Notes: a model not told the origin generated them from the sequence alone. A DNA stretch of 64,000 bases from Dillenia suffruticosa (GCA_033439265.1 JAVTVX010000031.1:19202001-19266000); one strand, 5' to 3'. Numbered from the stretch's first letter, positions 39,405 through 50,967 are shown. Numbers and translations are program-made.

Positions 39405-39626
39405 ATTGCTGAACCAGGTGAGAAATATCATATGGATGAGCATCAGAGGGAAGCTAAACTCTATAGGCGCGTGACACGACTACTACACAAGCAGCATCAG
39501 TAGGATGATATGGATCCCAAAACGTATGGTTTGTCCTGTTCTTACATGGACATTGGACAGGAAGACAAGGGCCTTGGCCATTGTACTTCCCTGATCCACA
39601 GCATCCTTCGTTCATAACCACAGAAC
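39405..39626 (-). pseudogene. Orphan last exon of a GDSL esterase/lipase
   Basis: On the minus strand, after an acceptor TTTAG at 39627, the frame encodes NEGCCGSGKYNGQGPCLP, PCKNRTNHTFWDPYHPTDAA and VVVSRAYRV. These match the block V region (D-x-x-H) of GDSL lipases and the last exon of the intact gene at 46283. A TAG (39456-39454) then interrupts where the family continues with AQLPSDAYPYDI; LPSDAHPYDI follows the stop. There are no matching exons 1-4 nearby, so this is an orphan exon. It probably came from tandem duplication of the interval AG 3' flank plus last exon (see 40090-41210). Confidence 0.85.
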
Positions 39627-40089
39627 CTAAATAGAGGACCTTGATTTTTTTTTTTTTTTTTTTTTGGAAAAATAGAGGACCATGATTTGCAGAGAATACT
39701 TTTGAATAGGCACGGAGGCAAACTGTTCTGGGGTGTACATGTGATTCGATGGGAAAAACTCTGGCATGAGGAAGTTGTTGATGGGGATGGGCAGCTAGTT
39801 GCTGATAGGGACGGGCATGGGGCTGGTAAACCCGCATTCCCGCAGATACCTACCCGTCAAATCCCCGTGGGGTAGGGAAAGTTCCTCGAGTCTTGGGATT
39901 ACTCTGTCATCCGAGATATCCATTACACCACAAGAAAATTTGAGCGTAGCCATTATAAATCAGAAAATTTTACAAATATCAAATTCCGAGCCCTTTGTTT
40001 CCGAGAAATCCAACAATTTTCCTCTCCTAACTAGTTGGAGAGCTCAACAAAACCCATTTATCTTTTACAAATATCATACCTTGCTTTAA
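39627..40089. other. Spacer inside the AG-lipase duplication
   Basis: Holds an A/T run at 39640-39665 and a G-rich stretch (39775-39880) of GGGATGGG/GGGCATGGGG words with no recognised origin. No gene seen. Confidence 0.4.
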
Positions 40090-40170
40090 AAATGGATTGA
40101 TCCCCTTTTTGTCGTGTTTGTGACAATCTCAATTGACTTGTGTGCGTGATAAACAAATCGATACATTTAT
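40090..40170. repeat. AG 3'-flank duplication, unit 2
   Basis: Matches 39010-39105 with a few substitutions (GTGTTTGTGACAATCTCAAT is identical). A SINE-like copy begins about 15 bp after it. Confidence 0.75.
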
Positions 40171-40185
40171 TTTTTTTTCATTCCT

Positions 40186-40348
40186 TATGGCCAGGCCACC
40201 TCCCGGTATCCGATACTTCGCTCCGATTAATCCGGACCGATCTAACTATCGGGTCTCATTTGAGGGGATGTCTCCCAATATTGTTTTTTTTATGTCGAGA
40301 GGGAGTCGAACTCTCAACTTGATTAACTATCTAACTGGCTCTTTCACT
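40186..40348 (-). repeat. SINE-like repeat copy with clear B box
   Basis: On the minus strand it starts GAGCCAGTTAGATAGTTAAT, contains GAGAGTTCGACTCCCTCTC (a good Pol III B box, GTTCGACTCC) and ends with CGGATTAATCGGAGCGAAGT and ATCGGATACCGGGAGG. It is the best evidence that the family is tRNA-derived. Confidence 0.7.
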
Positions 40349-42049
40349 TTCTCTTTTCTCGACTCCCTTGTATGAACTTGGAAAGAAAAGTAGTTTTTTC
40401 TTTTATCAGCTTTAAGTGTAAATTAATCCAACTATAGTACAGCTCATTTCACCATGATACTAGAATTTTTATACCTTCTTCCACTATATGAATATATTCT
40501 CCTTCTGGCCAATAAATTATAATTTAATTAATACTATCCCCTTCTTTTAGATGTCTTAAGTTCGAATCCCCTTAGAAGTCATAAGTTTGAATCTCTCCTG
40601 TAAACTAATATATATATAATCTCCTCCTCATATTTAGGGTCTTTGGCCACTTATTGAAAAAATTCCAAGGATCTTGCCTTTCCCATAATTTTGGAGTTTA
40701 GGGGTACCCCATATTCTGGTCCGATGTGTGATTTCCTTAGCTTTACATTGATAGAATTATTAGGAAAAGGTTTCTAAAACAAGAAAGAGAAATCAATAGT
40801 AATTTATTACTAAAGAGTAGCAGCACAAATTTATAGGTACTTTATATTCCATCATCCTTCACAGGAACATGTTTATTTCATATGTTATTTTAGTAGGACA
40901 TTTATTTAAAAGAAAGGACCATATTTTTGAGAAGAAACTCTTATGGAATACACCATGTCCATATTTGCTGTGAACTATAACCGCTGAACCAGGTGATGAA
41001 TATCATAAGGATAAGCATCAGAGGGAAGCTGAGCATCATATGACCGTGTCACGACTATTACATTAGTTCTCTCAGTAAGATGATAAGGATCCTAAAACAG
41101 ATAGTCGCTCCTGTTCTGACATGGCATTTGATGTGGAAGACAATTGTTTACACCATTGTAATTCCCCCATCAACAGCATGCGGTTTTATCGAACGTAAAC
41201 CCTGAAATAGAAGACCAAAAGTATCATGATCATGCATCTTTCGGAATTTGATATGAACTTAAAAGCTATATTAAGTACCTTGAAAAGATAAACGAGTCTC
41301 AATTTCAGAAACGTTTACAAAAATAAATTTCGCGTCATTAGATGCATTGTTCAGTTCATTAACGAGCGCTTTGAGCTTGTCATTGAAAAGCATGACCGCA
41401 GCATTGACATTATCCACACATGGAGAGCCTTCGGTGCCACATTTGGCCAACATATGCAGAATGCAGCCTATTCGACCTAGTCCAAGCAAAGCCAACGTTT
41501 CTTGCTCCATGGCCTTATAAAACCTTGGATTAATAATATAAGTTTTAATTTCAAAATTTGAAATTGATTGTTTAAGAAATCAATATAGAATAAATCTAGT
41601 ATTAATAATAAAAAGAAAAATCCAAATCATTTTTAGGCAAATTTTATAAAGCCAAGAAAATGCTTTGAAGTTGAAAACATATATTTATTTGTATAGTATA
41701 TTATTGAATTAGTGCGAAATATATTTATTTTGGAAATTGATCGGTAAAAATATAAAAAAAGGGTAAATATTCTTCTGGCGTATATGTTTGACTTGTTGAA
41801 TAAGCACGTGGTAGTTGTTGATGTTGCCATTCCGACATAGTATAAGCACTTCCCTGGTATTTGTCAGGATCTCCCGGTAGACCAGCGAGAATGGAAATAG
41901 TGATCCGATGATGGTACAATGGCTCACCCATTGTATTAAAAATAGCAGACCATATTAAATAGATATATAAACAAAATTTTGGTTTCACAATAAATATGAA
42001 AAGCAATATAAAATAACATTAAATGTAATATTTCATTACTTCAATAGAT

Positions 42050-42130
42050 TATTACAATAAATTAATTTTATATAAAAAATTTATTATAACAAATATGAAA
42101 ATATAATACAAATATGAAAATATAAAAATA
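42050..42130. repeat. Flank repeat, left of the minisatellite
   Basis: ATTACAATAAATTAATTTTA, then TATAAAAAATTTATTATAAC, matches 42610-42680. The two direct copies bracket the 42285-42500 minisatellite. Confidence 0.55.
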
Positions 42131-42284
42131 AAAAATCAAATATTCTCTTAATTTAATTTTGATACATAAAATAATCTAACTTTCAATCTGAAATTTAACG
42201 TGATATAATGAAAACCATTAGAATTTAAAAAAAAAATCTAGATACAAGATCTAAAATTTTAAGGTGTTTTTGTAACTCTCTAGC

Positions 42285-42500
42285 TCGACTCTAATTCTGG
42301 CTCTGGCTATAGCTCTTGCTCTAGATTTGACCCTAGCTCTGACCTTGGTTTTGGCTCTGACCCTGATTTTGGCTCTAACCCGGGCTCTATCTCTGGCCCT
42401 GGCTCTGGATCTGGCCCTGGCTCTGGCCTTGGTTCTTATTCTGACTCTGGTTCTAGCTCTGACTCTGGCTAGTGGCTCCGGCACTTTCTTTGGCTCTGAC
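42285..42500. repeat. Degenerate hexanucleotide minisatellite (GGCTCT)n
   Basis: About 35 imperfect copies of a 6-bp unit (GGCTCT, GACTCT, GGCCCT, GGTTCT). The array is translatable in one frame per strand, as repeated Arg-Ala/Arg-Val on minus and Leu-Ala/Leu-Thr on plus. It lies in an intron of the lipase pseudogene and is not a gene. Confidence 0.85.
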
Positions 42501-42609
42501 ACTAACTGTGATATCTCATATTATGATAAAAGAAATTTTAACATGACTTTGATTCCATATTAGAAAATAGGAAACAATAATAATATGAGCATTAATACTC
42601 GATTATTTT

Positions 42610-42680
42610 AATTAATTATTATAATAAATTCATTTTATATAAAAAATATATTATTATAAATATTAAAATATAATATTCTC
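42610..42680. repeat. Flank repeat, right of the minisatellite
   Basis: ATTATAATAAATTCATTTTA then TATAAAAAATATATTATTAT, the partner of 42050-42130. Confidence 0.55.
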
Positions 42681-43094
42681 GCACATTGGAATCCAAAAAC
42701 CTTGCAATGAACGACACCTGTATATATACTCTCTATGTTTACGGTACTTAGATATTTTTTTTCCCTAATTTAAGGTAATTGAATGTTTGTATCAGAAGAT
42801 GTGCAGATACCAGGTTCCGTCCCGTTTCGCCTCGAATGCCAGCTCCTCCCGATGCATAGTTTACTCCTTCGAGTAGTTCTCGGTGTAGTATTGGATGGTA
42901 TCCGATATTCCCGTATCCTGAAATATAATGCTCAAAACCTAGAAGTCCACCTGTAGAGTGAAGCAAATTGTTTAGTTTGCAGATTTGTTCTAAAGTAACA
43001 AAAAAAAAATGGACAATTTTGTTGGTACAAATCGTCTCAATGGTTTTCTCCCATTACCCAGGCTAAGCAATTGTTGCACCTGGTATCTTATAGT

Positions 43095-43288
43095 TTTTTT
43101 TTTTTAATAAATTATTGATATTCGATAATTATATTGATTTTAATTAAATTCGATTCAAATTAGGTTAAACTCCTTAAAAAACAAAACTTATCGGTGTGTA
43201 TTTTCTCTATATACAAGAGTCGAAACCAAGAGTTTATTTATAAAAATTTAGTATTTAACTACTAGACCAACTAAGTATTGGTCTCTAT
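43095..43288 (-). repeat. SINE-like repeat copy in pseudogene intron 1
   Basis: Reverse copy: T-run, ATTGATATTCGATAATTATA, AAATTCGATTCAAATTAGGT and a head with ACTAGACCAACTAAGTATTG. Confidence 0.6.
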
Positions 43289-43971
43289 CTTATGGTTGTG
43301 AGTGGGTGCAGTGCAGCCGCCATCCTCTTATTTTTTTTTGAAAAAATTGCATATAATTTTAAAATATATATAATCCAAATATTGTTGGTCCACTTAAAAT
43401 TATAAATCCCAACCCTCCAATATTTTAACGCAAATGCATGTTACATCGCCCTTGGATACACATAGGCACGTTGTTTTTCCTCCTAAGGTTTTGTTCAGAA
43501 AAAGGGAAACACCCCTTGAAAATGGTTATTGTGGGGAGGTTAATGGAACTAGAACAAGAAATAGAAGAAGATCGAGCAAACATAAAGCAAAGCTCACAAC
43601 AAGTAGGAAAAGGTTTGGAATGTATACCAAGGATATCAACTTGATTTTGCCCGTTAGAAAACCTTCCCAAAGGATAGCTGTTAAAGTCGATCCCATAAGG
43701 TAGGAAATTTGCTTTAGCCAATGTCTGAAGGTCATTGTTGTTGCCGGGATCGACCAATTTGGCTCCAGAGATGAAAAAGCAAGGCACATGTGGGTTTCCA
43801 TGAACATGGCATGACAAGCTCAAAATGCATAGTACTGAAGAAAAGAACACCAAGAATTGTCCTGCCATTGATTAACAAAAGATGTTATAGTTTAGATAGC
43901 TAGCTCTACAACATATGGAAGCTTTGCATATTTAGCTTATATGGGTGGATGGAAAAAAAAAATAAAGAGAT

Positions 43972-44159
43972 TGATGGCACGTCTTGCTTATAGTATAATT
44001 AAAATTCCATACGTACCACGTTTGTTATCTTTATATATATTTGTTGCTTCGGAAAACGGATCTTTGCTGGACATAGCATGTTATGATGGCTTTCAAAAGT
44101 CAATGTTTGTGTAAATTGGCGAATTCTTTAAGATTCATGAACCACATTATTGCATGCTC

Positions 44160-44240
<81 letters not shown>

Positions 44241-44312
44241 GAGAGGAGATGTAAACTTGTCGGAATAAGTAGTACATGTTCTGAGGAGTTATTTTTATTC
44301 TTTCGAAATATA
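43972..44312. repeat. Direct duplication of lipase 5' flank, copy 1
   Basis: About 340 bp just upstream (minus-strand sense) of the pseudogene's exon 1 match 45282-45590. Shared words include TATAATTAAAATTCC, GGAAAACGGATCT, GCTGGACATAGCATGTTATG and GCGTAAATTGGCGAAT-like sequence, followed in both by a GA array and TTCTTTCGAAATAT-like sequence. Confidence 0.8.
44165..44246. repeat. (GA)n array
   Basis: About 80 bp of GA inside copy 1 of the duplicated 5' flank. The matching place in copy 2 carries (GC)n(GA)n. Confidence 0.9.
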
Positions 44313-45281
44313 AGTAGGGGATTTGCCGACATATAAGATTTTGATATATATATATGTATGTATGTATGTATGTATGCATGTATATGTATATGCACACATG
44401 AGGTTATTCATCATCATTATCAGCATATCTCTATATATATAAGGTATAATATATGTCAAATATGTTAACATTTTATATGTTTAGAAGAATATCTGATTAG
44501 TTTGATTTTAGATTTTTTTTTTTAAAATTCACATACACAAACTTATATAACCACTTCATTTATTCAATGTATTTAACATACAAAAATACTAGATTTTTCC
44601 TTTTTCTTTTTCTCTCTACACTTATTTTTATATGGCATGCACTTATTTTATATGATACAAGAGGCCTCTTTACAAAAAAGGGTTGCAAAAATACATTTAA
44701 GATTTGATATCATTTGTTAAATCGTCTAATTCTCATTTGATGTATACCAAATGATTTTACTTTTCAAAACAACCCAGAACTCTAGAAAGTCCTCATGTGC
44801 CTTCACGCACTGCGCTAGGAGGTCTTTGCAACACCCATCACGATTCCTGCAACGGCTTGTGTTTTGGGCATCTTTTCCGGTCTCGTGCCATCCTTCCAAT
44901 CATTCGTTGGTCGTTTAGTATACACCAAACTGCACTATTTCACAAAACGAACGTAACGGTGATAACCAAATAGCAAATAGTCTCTCGCGTGTTACCTGAA
45001 AATCGTTGATCTGACCTGTTGAATCCTTTTGTCTAGATTGAATACAATTCAAAACAATGCCAATTTGATCTAACAAAAACAAAATGGTGTTATTTCAAAT
45101 TTCACTAGTTTCTTTCGATCTGTGTCATGTGTTCTTCCCCGATTGATGATAATTATCGGCTCATCATTCACGAGGTGGATAAAGATTGAGATCAATTGAA
45201 CTTAACAGGTTGATGCGTAATTAGTACTTCTCAACTCTTTTTTCCGTAAAATATGCACTTAATACAACTACAAATTGATAT
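44313..45281. other. Unexplained segment between the duplicated lipase flanks
   Basis: It begins with TATATATATATATGTATGTATG microsatellite DNA (44341-44390). From 44780 to 45010 it has a more GC-rich part (CTTCACGCACTGCGCTAGG, then TTTTCCGGTCTCGTGCCATC) that looks unlike its surroundings. No lipase exon, no termini and no long frame were found. Transposon remnant is a guess. Confidence 0.35.
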
Positions 45282-45590
45282 GCATCGGAGGGCGTGTCTT
45301 TTTTAAAGTATAATTAAAATTCCCTACGCTTTACGTTTGTCATCTTCATATATATTTGTTGCTTTGGAAAACGGATCTCTGCTGGACATAGCATGTTATG
45401 GCGGCTTTCCAAACTAAAAGTTTGCGTAAATTGGCGAATGCTTTAAGATTCATGACTCATATTATTGGGAGCGCGCGCGCGCGCAGAGAGAGAGAGAGAG
45501 AGAGAGTGAGAGAACGAGGAGATGCAAAATTGTTGGAATAAGTTGCATGTGTTCACCCCGAGTAATGTTTATTCTTCTGAAATATGCATT
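45282..45590. repeat. Direct duplication of lipase 5' flank, copy 2
   Basis: Partner of 43972-44312. It has no lipase exon 1 next to it, so it is a second lipase promoter without a gene. A (GC)6 run (45471-45484) precedes its GA array. Confidence 0.8.
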
Positions 45591-46282
45591 TTAGAGCACG
45601 AAGGTGAAGCTTCAGGTGTCATTCTGGAAGAAATGAAGTTAAGCCTGTATACATTGTGAGCAGTATGGCTTAGCAGCAAAAGGCTGCATAGGTCCAACAC
45701 TAGCTGATCTCTCAAACGTTGTCCATGTGAAATGTTTTCCCTGGCTTTTGTTTCAACACCATTCAGAGTAGTTGAAAATATGACCATTTTATGGATTAGA
45801 AGAATTGGTAGCTGACTTGTTTTCAACATTTCGGCCCGAATTATAGAGCCTAAACTAGAACATAAGACATGAGCAGCAAACACACCAACACCCATAAAAT
45901 TACTAAAATTTTACACTAATCAAGTATGATATGCTTTACTGTATGTCCAACCGCTGGATATTGTGGTACCCAAAGAATGTTTTAAAATATAGTTCATTTT
46001 TAAAAGTGTTTGTGCAATATAAATTATGATAAAAGATATGTTAAGTGGAAGGGCATAGGAACAAAATTATGGCAAAGAAACATGTTAAATGTAATACAGT
46101 GGAGACCCAAAATCCTAGCATCCAATGCATTTAGAAAACAAAAGGGAAATAAAATTATACCTCACTCAAACGAAGCCTCAAAGTCCCAATAGCTTGAGGG
46201 GACGGTACAGAGAACAATAACAAGAAATATGCTAGCATAGATGGGATAGTCCTGTGATCAATCGCCAATGCCATTTCTATTT

Positions 46283-48882
46283 TCAGATTTGCGCTAAACG
46301 TTGGATATCAATAGGATATGCATCTGAAGGAGATTGAGCACTGTATGACCTTCTTCCGACAATGATATTAGCATCCTCACCCGGATGAAAAGCATCCCAA
46401 TACAGGTACTCCTTCCTGCTTGGGCATGGTGTTTGGAATGGCAGACATGTGATTTGGCCATTGTTCCTCCCAACACCACAACATCCAGCATTAGTGACTG
46501 TAAAGCCTGTTACAAAGAAAAAGAAAACTTTGTCAATGCTAGAGCTAAGAATGGGCCCTCTCCTATGACAAAGGCCAAGCTGGCTTTTGCATTATATTTT
46601 TCAAGCTGGGCCGAGCTTCTAATAAGCAATACCGTTAAATTTTTCGAGCTAGGTAAGCTGGACCACCCAACATGATCTGATCCAGTTAACAAACATATAG
46701 GAAAATGCAGAGGGTTAAGTACCAAAAGCGGCAGGATTGTTGATCAAGTCCTGGAAGATCCCATAAGCATCAATATAGATAAATCTTGCATCGGTGAAAT
46801 TGTTGTTGAACTGATCAACGAGACCTTTGAGCCTGTCATTGAATAACTTGTTTGCAGAGTTGATCCTCTCGATACAAGTCCTTCCATCTGGACTATTTTG
46901 TGCAAGTGCATTTGGGCTGCACCCAATCTGTCCTACTCCAATCAACACCACCTTTCTTGCTCCATCGTTGTACAATGTCTAATGTAATTCGCACGGAAAA
47001 CATCAAACCTTGTTATTTCCAAATTAAGGTACTAAAAAGGAAAAAGGACATAAAAGAGGCACATATTTTGGTACTGACCCTTAATTGTTGAAAGTACTGT
47101 TGGATAAGAACATCTGCATATTGTTCTGGGTTGTATTGGCCACTTGTTGAGTAATACTGAGGCATGAAATAGTTGTTAAGGTAGTCATTGCTGCCCAATC
47201 CAACCGAGAAAATGCACCGGCTAAGATAGTTTGCAGCTTGGCCTTCATCGCCTAGTAGATCTATGACTTGCGAGACGGTGTTTTGATAGTTTCTGAGCTG
47301 CCCATTAAAGCTAATACGACCTCCCTACAAGAACAATGAAGAAGGAATTTATTGAAGGGTATGGTTTGAATTGTTTAAATTAAGAAGAGATTAGGTTTAG
47401 TGTTGATGATTACCAATTGCTGCCCTGTTTCATCCCTGATTCCAGCAGCTGCAGATGCATAATTCACTCCTTTTAGGATGTCTTCACCTCTTGCAGTTGC
47501 ATAGGGTGGTATGTAATCATCAAATCCCAAAAGCTCAGCTGCAATTAAGTGGGCAATAGTAATATTAGTTTCACTAATCGTATAACTAGGCCTAATCTTT
47601 CAGAAAAGCAGGTGCGTGTTTCTAGCACAAGTTTTTATTTTTTATTTTTTTTGCCCGAAAAACTTTCCCGATAACTGATATCCGAAATCATATTGTGACT
47701 AATTTAATTCGAGACTTAATCAGACCCCTTTTCAGGGGAAGCTCTCTCAATTTAATTCTTTATAGTTCCAATATTCAAACTCAAGTTTTAGTTCAAGAAT
47801 TTAACGCCCTTCTCAATTGGTCACAATTGACCAATTATCCGTTATTCTAGCATAAGTATTTGGTGCTACACTCTTGAGACTAATAAGTTTTGCCTCCTTG
47901 GAGGCAGATTTTGGCCCAGTTGCTCCCCTACCATTTCATCTCTCAACGGCGGGTGTCAACTCAAGAAAGTGCTGCAATTAGTGCTTTTCCCAATCTGAAC
48001 CCTTCGGTCATAGTTAAGTCGAGTGACTATGGAGCTCCTACAAGAGGTTAAAACAATATAAACAGTGACCATTGGATGGTAGTCAGAATAAATTCTTGTC
48101 ATATAAAATTTTAATATTAAAAGATCTTTAATAGTTAGAACTTGAAAATTTTTGGAGGGTTAGCTTTTGTCCAAAGTACCATTTCATGAGTACTCATACA
48201 AAAGTCAGTAGAGTAACACGCAAAATAAGGGCATCTTGTTGCCGCTGGAGTAAATTTGGTTGGTTTTGTCAGCAGCTGAGCAATAAAACAGGTTAAGTTA
48301 ATATAGAATCTCTTTTTCACCTGCACAAAAACGTATTACAGGAACTCAGTTCCTCTCAGACGCCCTCTAACCAAAGTAACCCCATATTTATGAGGCACAC
48401 AATTCAATTTATATTTTCCTTGAATCTGTGTTAAAAAAAAAAAAAAACATTATTAACATGTCCCTCTGCCTACTTTTTAACTTTTGCTAGTTAGGTAAAT
48501 TTTAAAATTAATTTTACTGGTGCATCAAGCATATATAGCATTCAATGGGAAAGCAACTTGACGCAACCCAGTTTGCTGCAGAACTCTTCGACCACAGGGA
48601 TGTGGTCTATCCACTTTGGTACTAACTGCGTACAGAAACTACTGTCACAATAACCGTTGGCAAAATTAAGAGCCCCACACTCCTCTCATTTTTTTTTTTT
48701 ATACTAGATCAACAAATATTTAAATTATACTTCGTTAATAAAATCTGACCTGCTATCAGATCCTCTTTAAGAAAACTCTTCCAACATATTTTTATTTCAT
48801 TACTAAAATTCAAATTCAAATTTTGATTAAGAGAGTTAACAACCCTTTTCAACTAGGACAACTTTCCTTTGGTCGCATACTC

Positions 48883-48915
<33 letters not shown>

Positions 48916-49214
48916 GGCATGACAGATAAATACTCGCTAAAATTGAAATATGTCAAGAGAATAGTTTAAATACTCTTGCTAAAATTAAAATTGAAATTTT
49001 GAAATGAAATCATTCTTCTTTCCTGAAATCAATATATTTTGTCAAATTCTCATAAAAAAAATTATTCAATCAAATAAAAATATTGATAATTTAATTAAAA
49101 ATTAGTTTAAATATGTCGTGTTGACTTTAAGCACTATTATGCAATGCAAACTCAAAGAAAACAATTTGCCGCCTGAATTATCAAGTGTATCTGTGTGCTT
49201 GTGTGCGTGTGTGC

Positions 49215-49265
<51 letters not shown>

Positions 49266-49544
49266 GAGAAGAAGAAGAAGAAGAAGAAGAAGAAGAAGCT
49301 CACCTATGACATCAACAGTAGTTTTACCATTGGAGAACCTTCCAGTTGGTCCTGCAGGGAAGTCAATCCCATAAGGCAAGTAATTCGCTCTAGCCAAAGA
49401 AGCAATGCCATTGTTATTCCCATTGTCCACCAAAGAGTCACCAAATATAAAGTAACAAGGAACCTGTGGTTCTGCCAAAACCCCACAATCCCAATTCAAA
49501 ATTAGTACAAACCCCGCCAACCATTTCATCAGCTTACAAGCCAT
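46283..49544 (-). CDS. GDSL esterase/lipase, secreted (SGNH hydrolase)
   Basis: Five exons (minus): 49304-49544, 47414-47538, 47079-47324, 46723-46978 and 46283-46506, giving 363 residues, the usual length. The start is the ATG at 49544; upstream GTG is not needed. Residues 1-24 form a signal peptide ending near VLAEPQVPC. Block I is [14 protein letters not shown] with nucleophile Ser37; block II includes [11 protein letters not shown]; block III is LGSNDYLNN with Asn168; block V is [11 protein letters not shown] with Asp327 and His330. All SGNH residues are present. These enzymes hydrolyse lipid or other ester bonds in the apoplast; the substrate cannot be read from sequence. From memory, Arabidopsis At4g18970 occupies the same place beside AG. 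Intron 1 has GAAGAA and GA microsatellites starting just inside its donor. The gene heads towards the pseudogene and AG. Confidence 0.95.
47637..47845 (-). repeat. SINE-like repeat copy in lipase intron 1
   Basis: Reverse copy: T-run, AACTGATATCCGAAATCATA, TGACTAATTTAATTCGAGAC, and head with TCTCAATTGGTCACAATTGA. Confidence 0.6.
48690..48870 (-). repeat. SINE-like repeat copy in lipase intron 1
   Basis: Reverse copy with a T-run, AATAAAATCTGACCTGCTAT, TCCTCTTTAAGAAAACTCTT and ATTTTGATTAAGAGAGTTAA. More diverged than its neighbour at 47637. Confidence 0.45.
49217..49298. repeat. (GA)n plus (GAA)n in lipase intron 1 next to the donor
   Basis: A GA array (49217-49262) runs into about nine GAA units that end 5 bp from the donor of exon 1 (49303). 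On the transcribed strand the intron starts GTGAGC then (TTC)n(CT)n. Confidence 0.9.
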
Positions 49545-49711
49545 TGACACCCCCACCGCCTAAAAGGTATAAGATGAGAATGTAGATTCCCAAAAGGCAA
49601 TATAACCCTATTGAAGGCGCAAAGGTGCAGGGTATGTGCCCCGGAAAATGCAACGTGGTGCTTGTGAGGAAATTAAAAGCCAAGGAGAGAAATATATATA
49701 AAAGAACCAAC

Positions 49712-49893
49712 GCACGATTGGTCTAGTAAAATGGAATGTTACATCGTTTAACCAAATCTTAAATTTAAAAATTTAGAAATGAAAAAAATTATGATGAGAG
49801 AGCTGTCCTCTTAAATAATGTTTCTGCAGACGTTCGAACTGTATTACTCAATGCATAACTCCGGATAACAATGATAGATTAAAAAAATGAATA
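49712..49893 (+). repeat. SINE-like repeat copy
   Basis: TTGGTCTAGTAAAATGGAAT head, GAGAGAGCTGTCCTCTTAAA spacer, CGTTCGAACTGTATTACTCA core and CTCCGGATAACAATGATAGA end with an A-run. Confidence 0.6.
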
Positions 49894-50399
49894 TCAAGAA
49901 AGATATGGGGGTAATAACTATTACATGCTCCCTGGTCTCTAACAGTTGAGGGTGTTGGTTTGGTGCATTTAATTCACGCGGGTATAATGTGAGACGCCTA
50001 GAAGTGAGGCTTGCAATGACAGTGTCCTCCTGCAGTGTTTCGTGGAAAGCATTCCAATATACATTAATTTTGAACTTTATTAAACCTAATTAAATACTAA
50101 ATTTTATAAACATTTGGGGTTTTATCATGTGGACTGTCGGTGATGAGATGATGGAATATTTATGATCATTAAATTCCCTCTTCTTTTTTTTAACTATTAT
50201 TCAACAAAAAATCTTGATTATAAGGTTATAAATGAAAATAATGTTATTTTAAAATTACTTTAAAATTATTTTTGTTAAAATAGTTTAACTAGTCATATTA
50301 CCATACATAAAGAAAAATTAAAAGAGAAAGAAATTTGACCGAAACAAAATGGTAGCTTGCAGAGAAGGGTGACACCGCCAACTTTTCTTCTTAGGCATG

Positions 50400-50690
50400 A
50401 CAAGAGATTTCCTTTAATTCTGATTTTTGTTCTTTTTATTCATTGTTTCTATTTTTTATTTCATTTAATCAACTAGAATTTCTAGAATTTTTGTATAAGT
50501 GTAGTAGGGTTTTATTGTTAGTTTCCATGTTAGAATTTTTAGACTATATAAACACTTTTTAAGGTTTTGTAGTATTCATTTTTTGGAATATTAATATATT
50601 TTCAGACTTTTCTCTCGATTCTAATTGGGTTTGTTATTTTTTGAGATAGATTCTTATTGAGGCTTTTGGATTTGTATCGGACAAATCTTA
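50400..50690 (+). mobile_element. Possible LTR retrotransposon remnant
   Basis: T-rich sequence with TAGGGTTTTATTGTTAGTTT, a TATA-like ACTATATAAACAC (50542-50554), AGTATTCATTTTTTGGAAT and TTTTCAGACTTTTCTCTCG resembles the promoter and R region of plant copia-type LTRs. No termini, duplication or partner were found. Confidence 0.25.
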
Positions 50691-50727
50691 ACATGTATTT
50701 TTGCTTAGCATGAATAGCTCCACACAT

Positions 50728-50905
50728 CATTTTTTTTTCACTATTGATATTCATGTTTGATCTGATTAATCTAGTTCGAATACTATAAAACTCATTTTAA
50801 AATATAGTTCTCTCAAATCTATTTTCGTCATTTTCAGAATTTAAATTCGAGATTTTTGATTAAAAGATTAGAATATCCGATCACTCAATCAAAAAAAATT
50901 TGATA
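50728..50905 (-). repeat. SINE-like repeat copy
   Basis: Reverse copy: T-run, CTATTGATATTCATGTTTGA, TCTGATTAATCTAGTTCGAA, and TTTAAATTCGAGATTTTTGA in the head. Confidence 0.6.
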
Positions 50906-50967
50906 GCTCAACGGTTCGTGTAAACATGATAAATGTTACCTTTGATCTATTAATACCTAAAATTGGA

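Larger units (their letters stand above)
40975..43868 (-). pseudogene. GDSL esterase/lipase pseudogene
   Basis: The five-exon layout of the intact neighbour is still visible: exon 1 43628-43868, exon 2 42811-42950, a decayed exon 3 (about 41760-41990), exon 4 (about 41282-41510) and exon 5 (about 40975-41215). Exon 1 has a signal peptide and CFFISGAKLVDPGNNND: the GDSL motif has become GAKL, so the nucleophile Ser is lost. Exon 2 keeps GVNYASGGAGIRGETG; exon 4 keeps LALLGLGRIGC and VDNVNAAVMLFNDKLKALVN. Exon 5 has TGA (41172-41170) right after the conserved CC and TAA (41150-41148) soon after, although DPYHLTERTN and QLPSDAYPYDIHHLVQRL remain legible. Intron 2 contains a hexanucleotide minisatellite. 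Clearly non-functional as an esterase. Confidence 0.9.

Noticed and set aside
42251-42502. 83-codon Arg/Ala-rich minus frame
   Set aside because: It is the reading of a degenerate hexanucleotide minisatellite in a pseudogene intron, with no start context or homologue.
44780-45010. GC-richer segment considered as a gene fragment
   Set aside because: The minus reading has short open stretches interrupted by stops, and no family could be assigned.
45569-45895. 108-codon minus frame beside the duplicated lipase flank
   Set aside because: No family is recognisable, it overlaps the repeat at 45569-45590, and its composition is that of spacer. It could be a decayed exon but cannot be supported.
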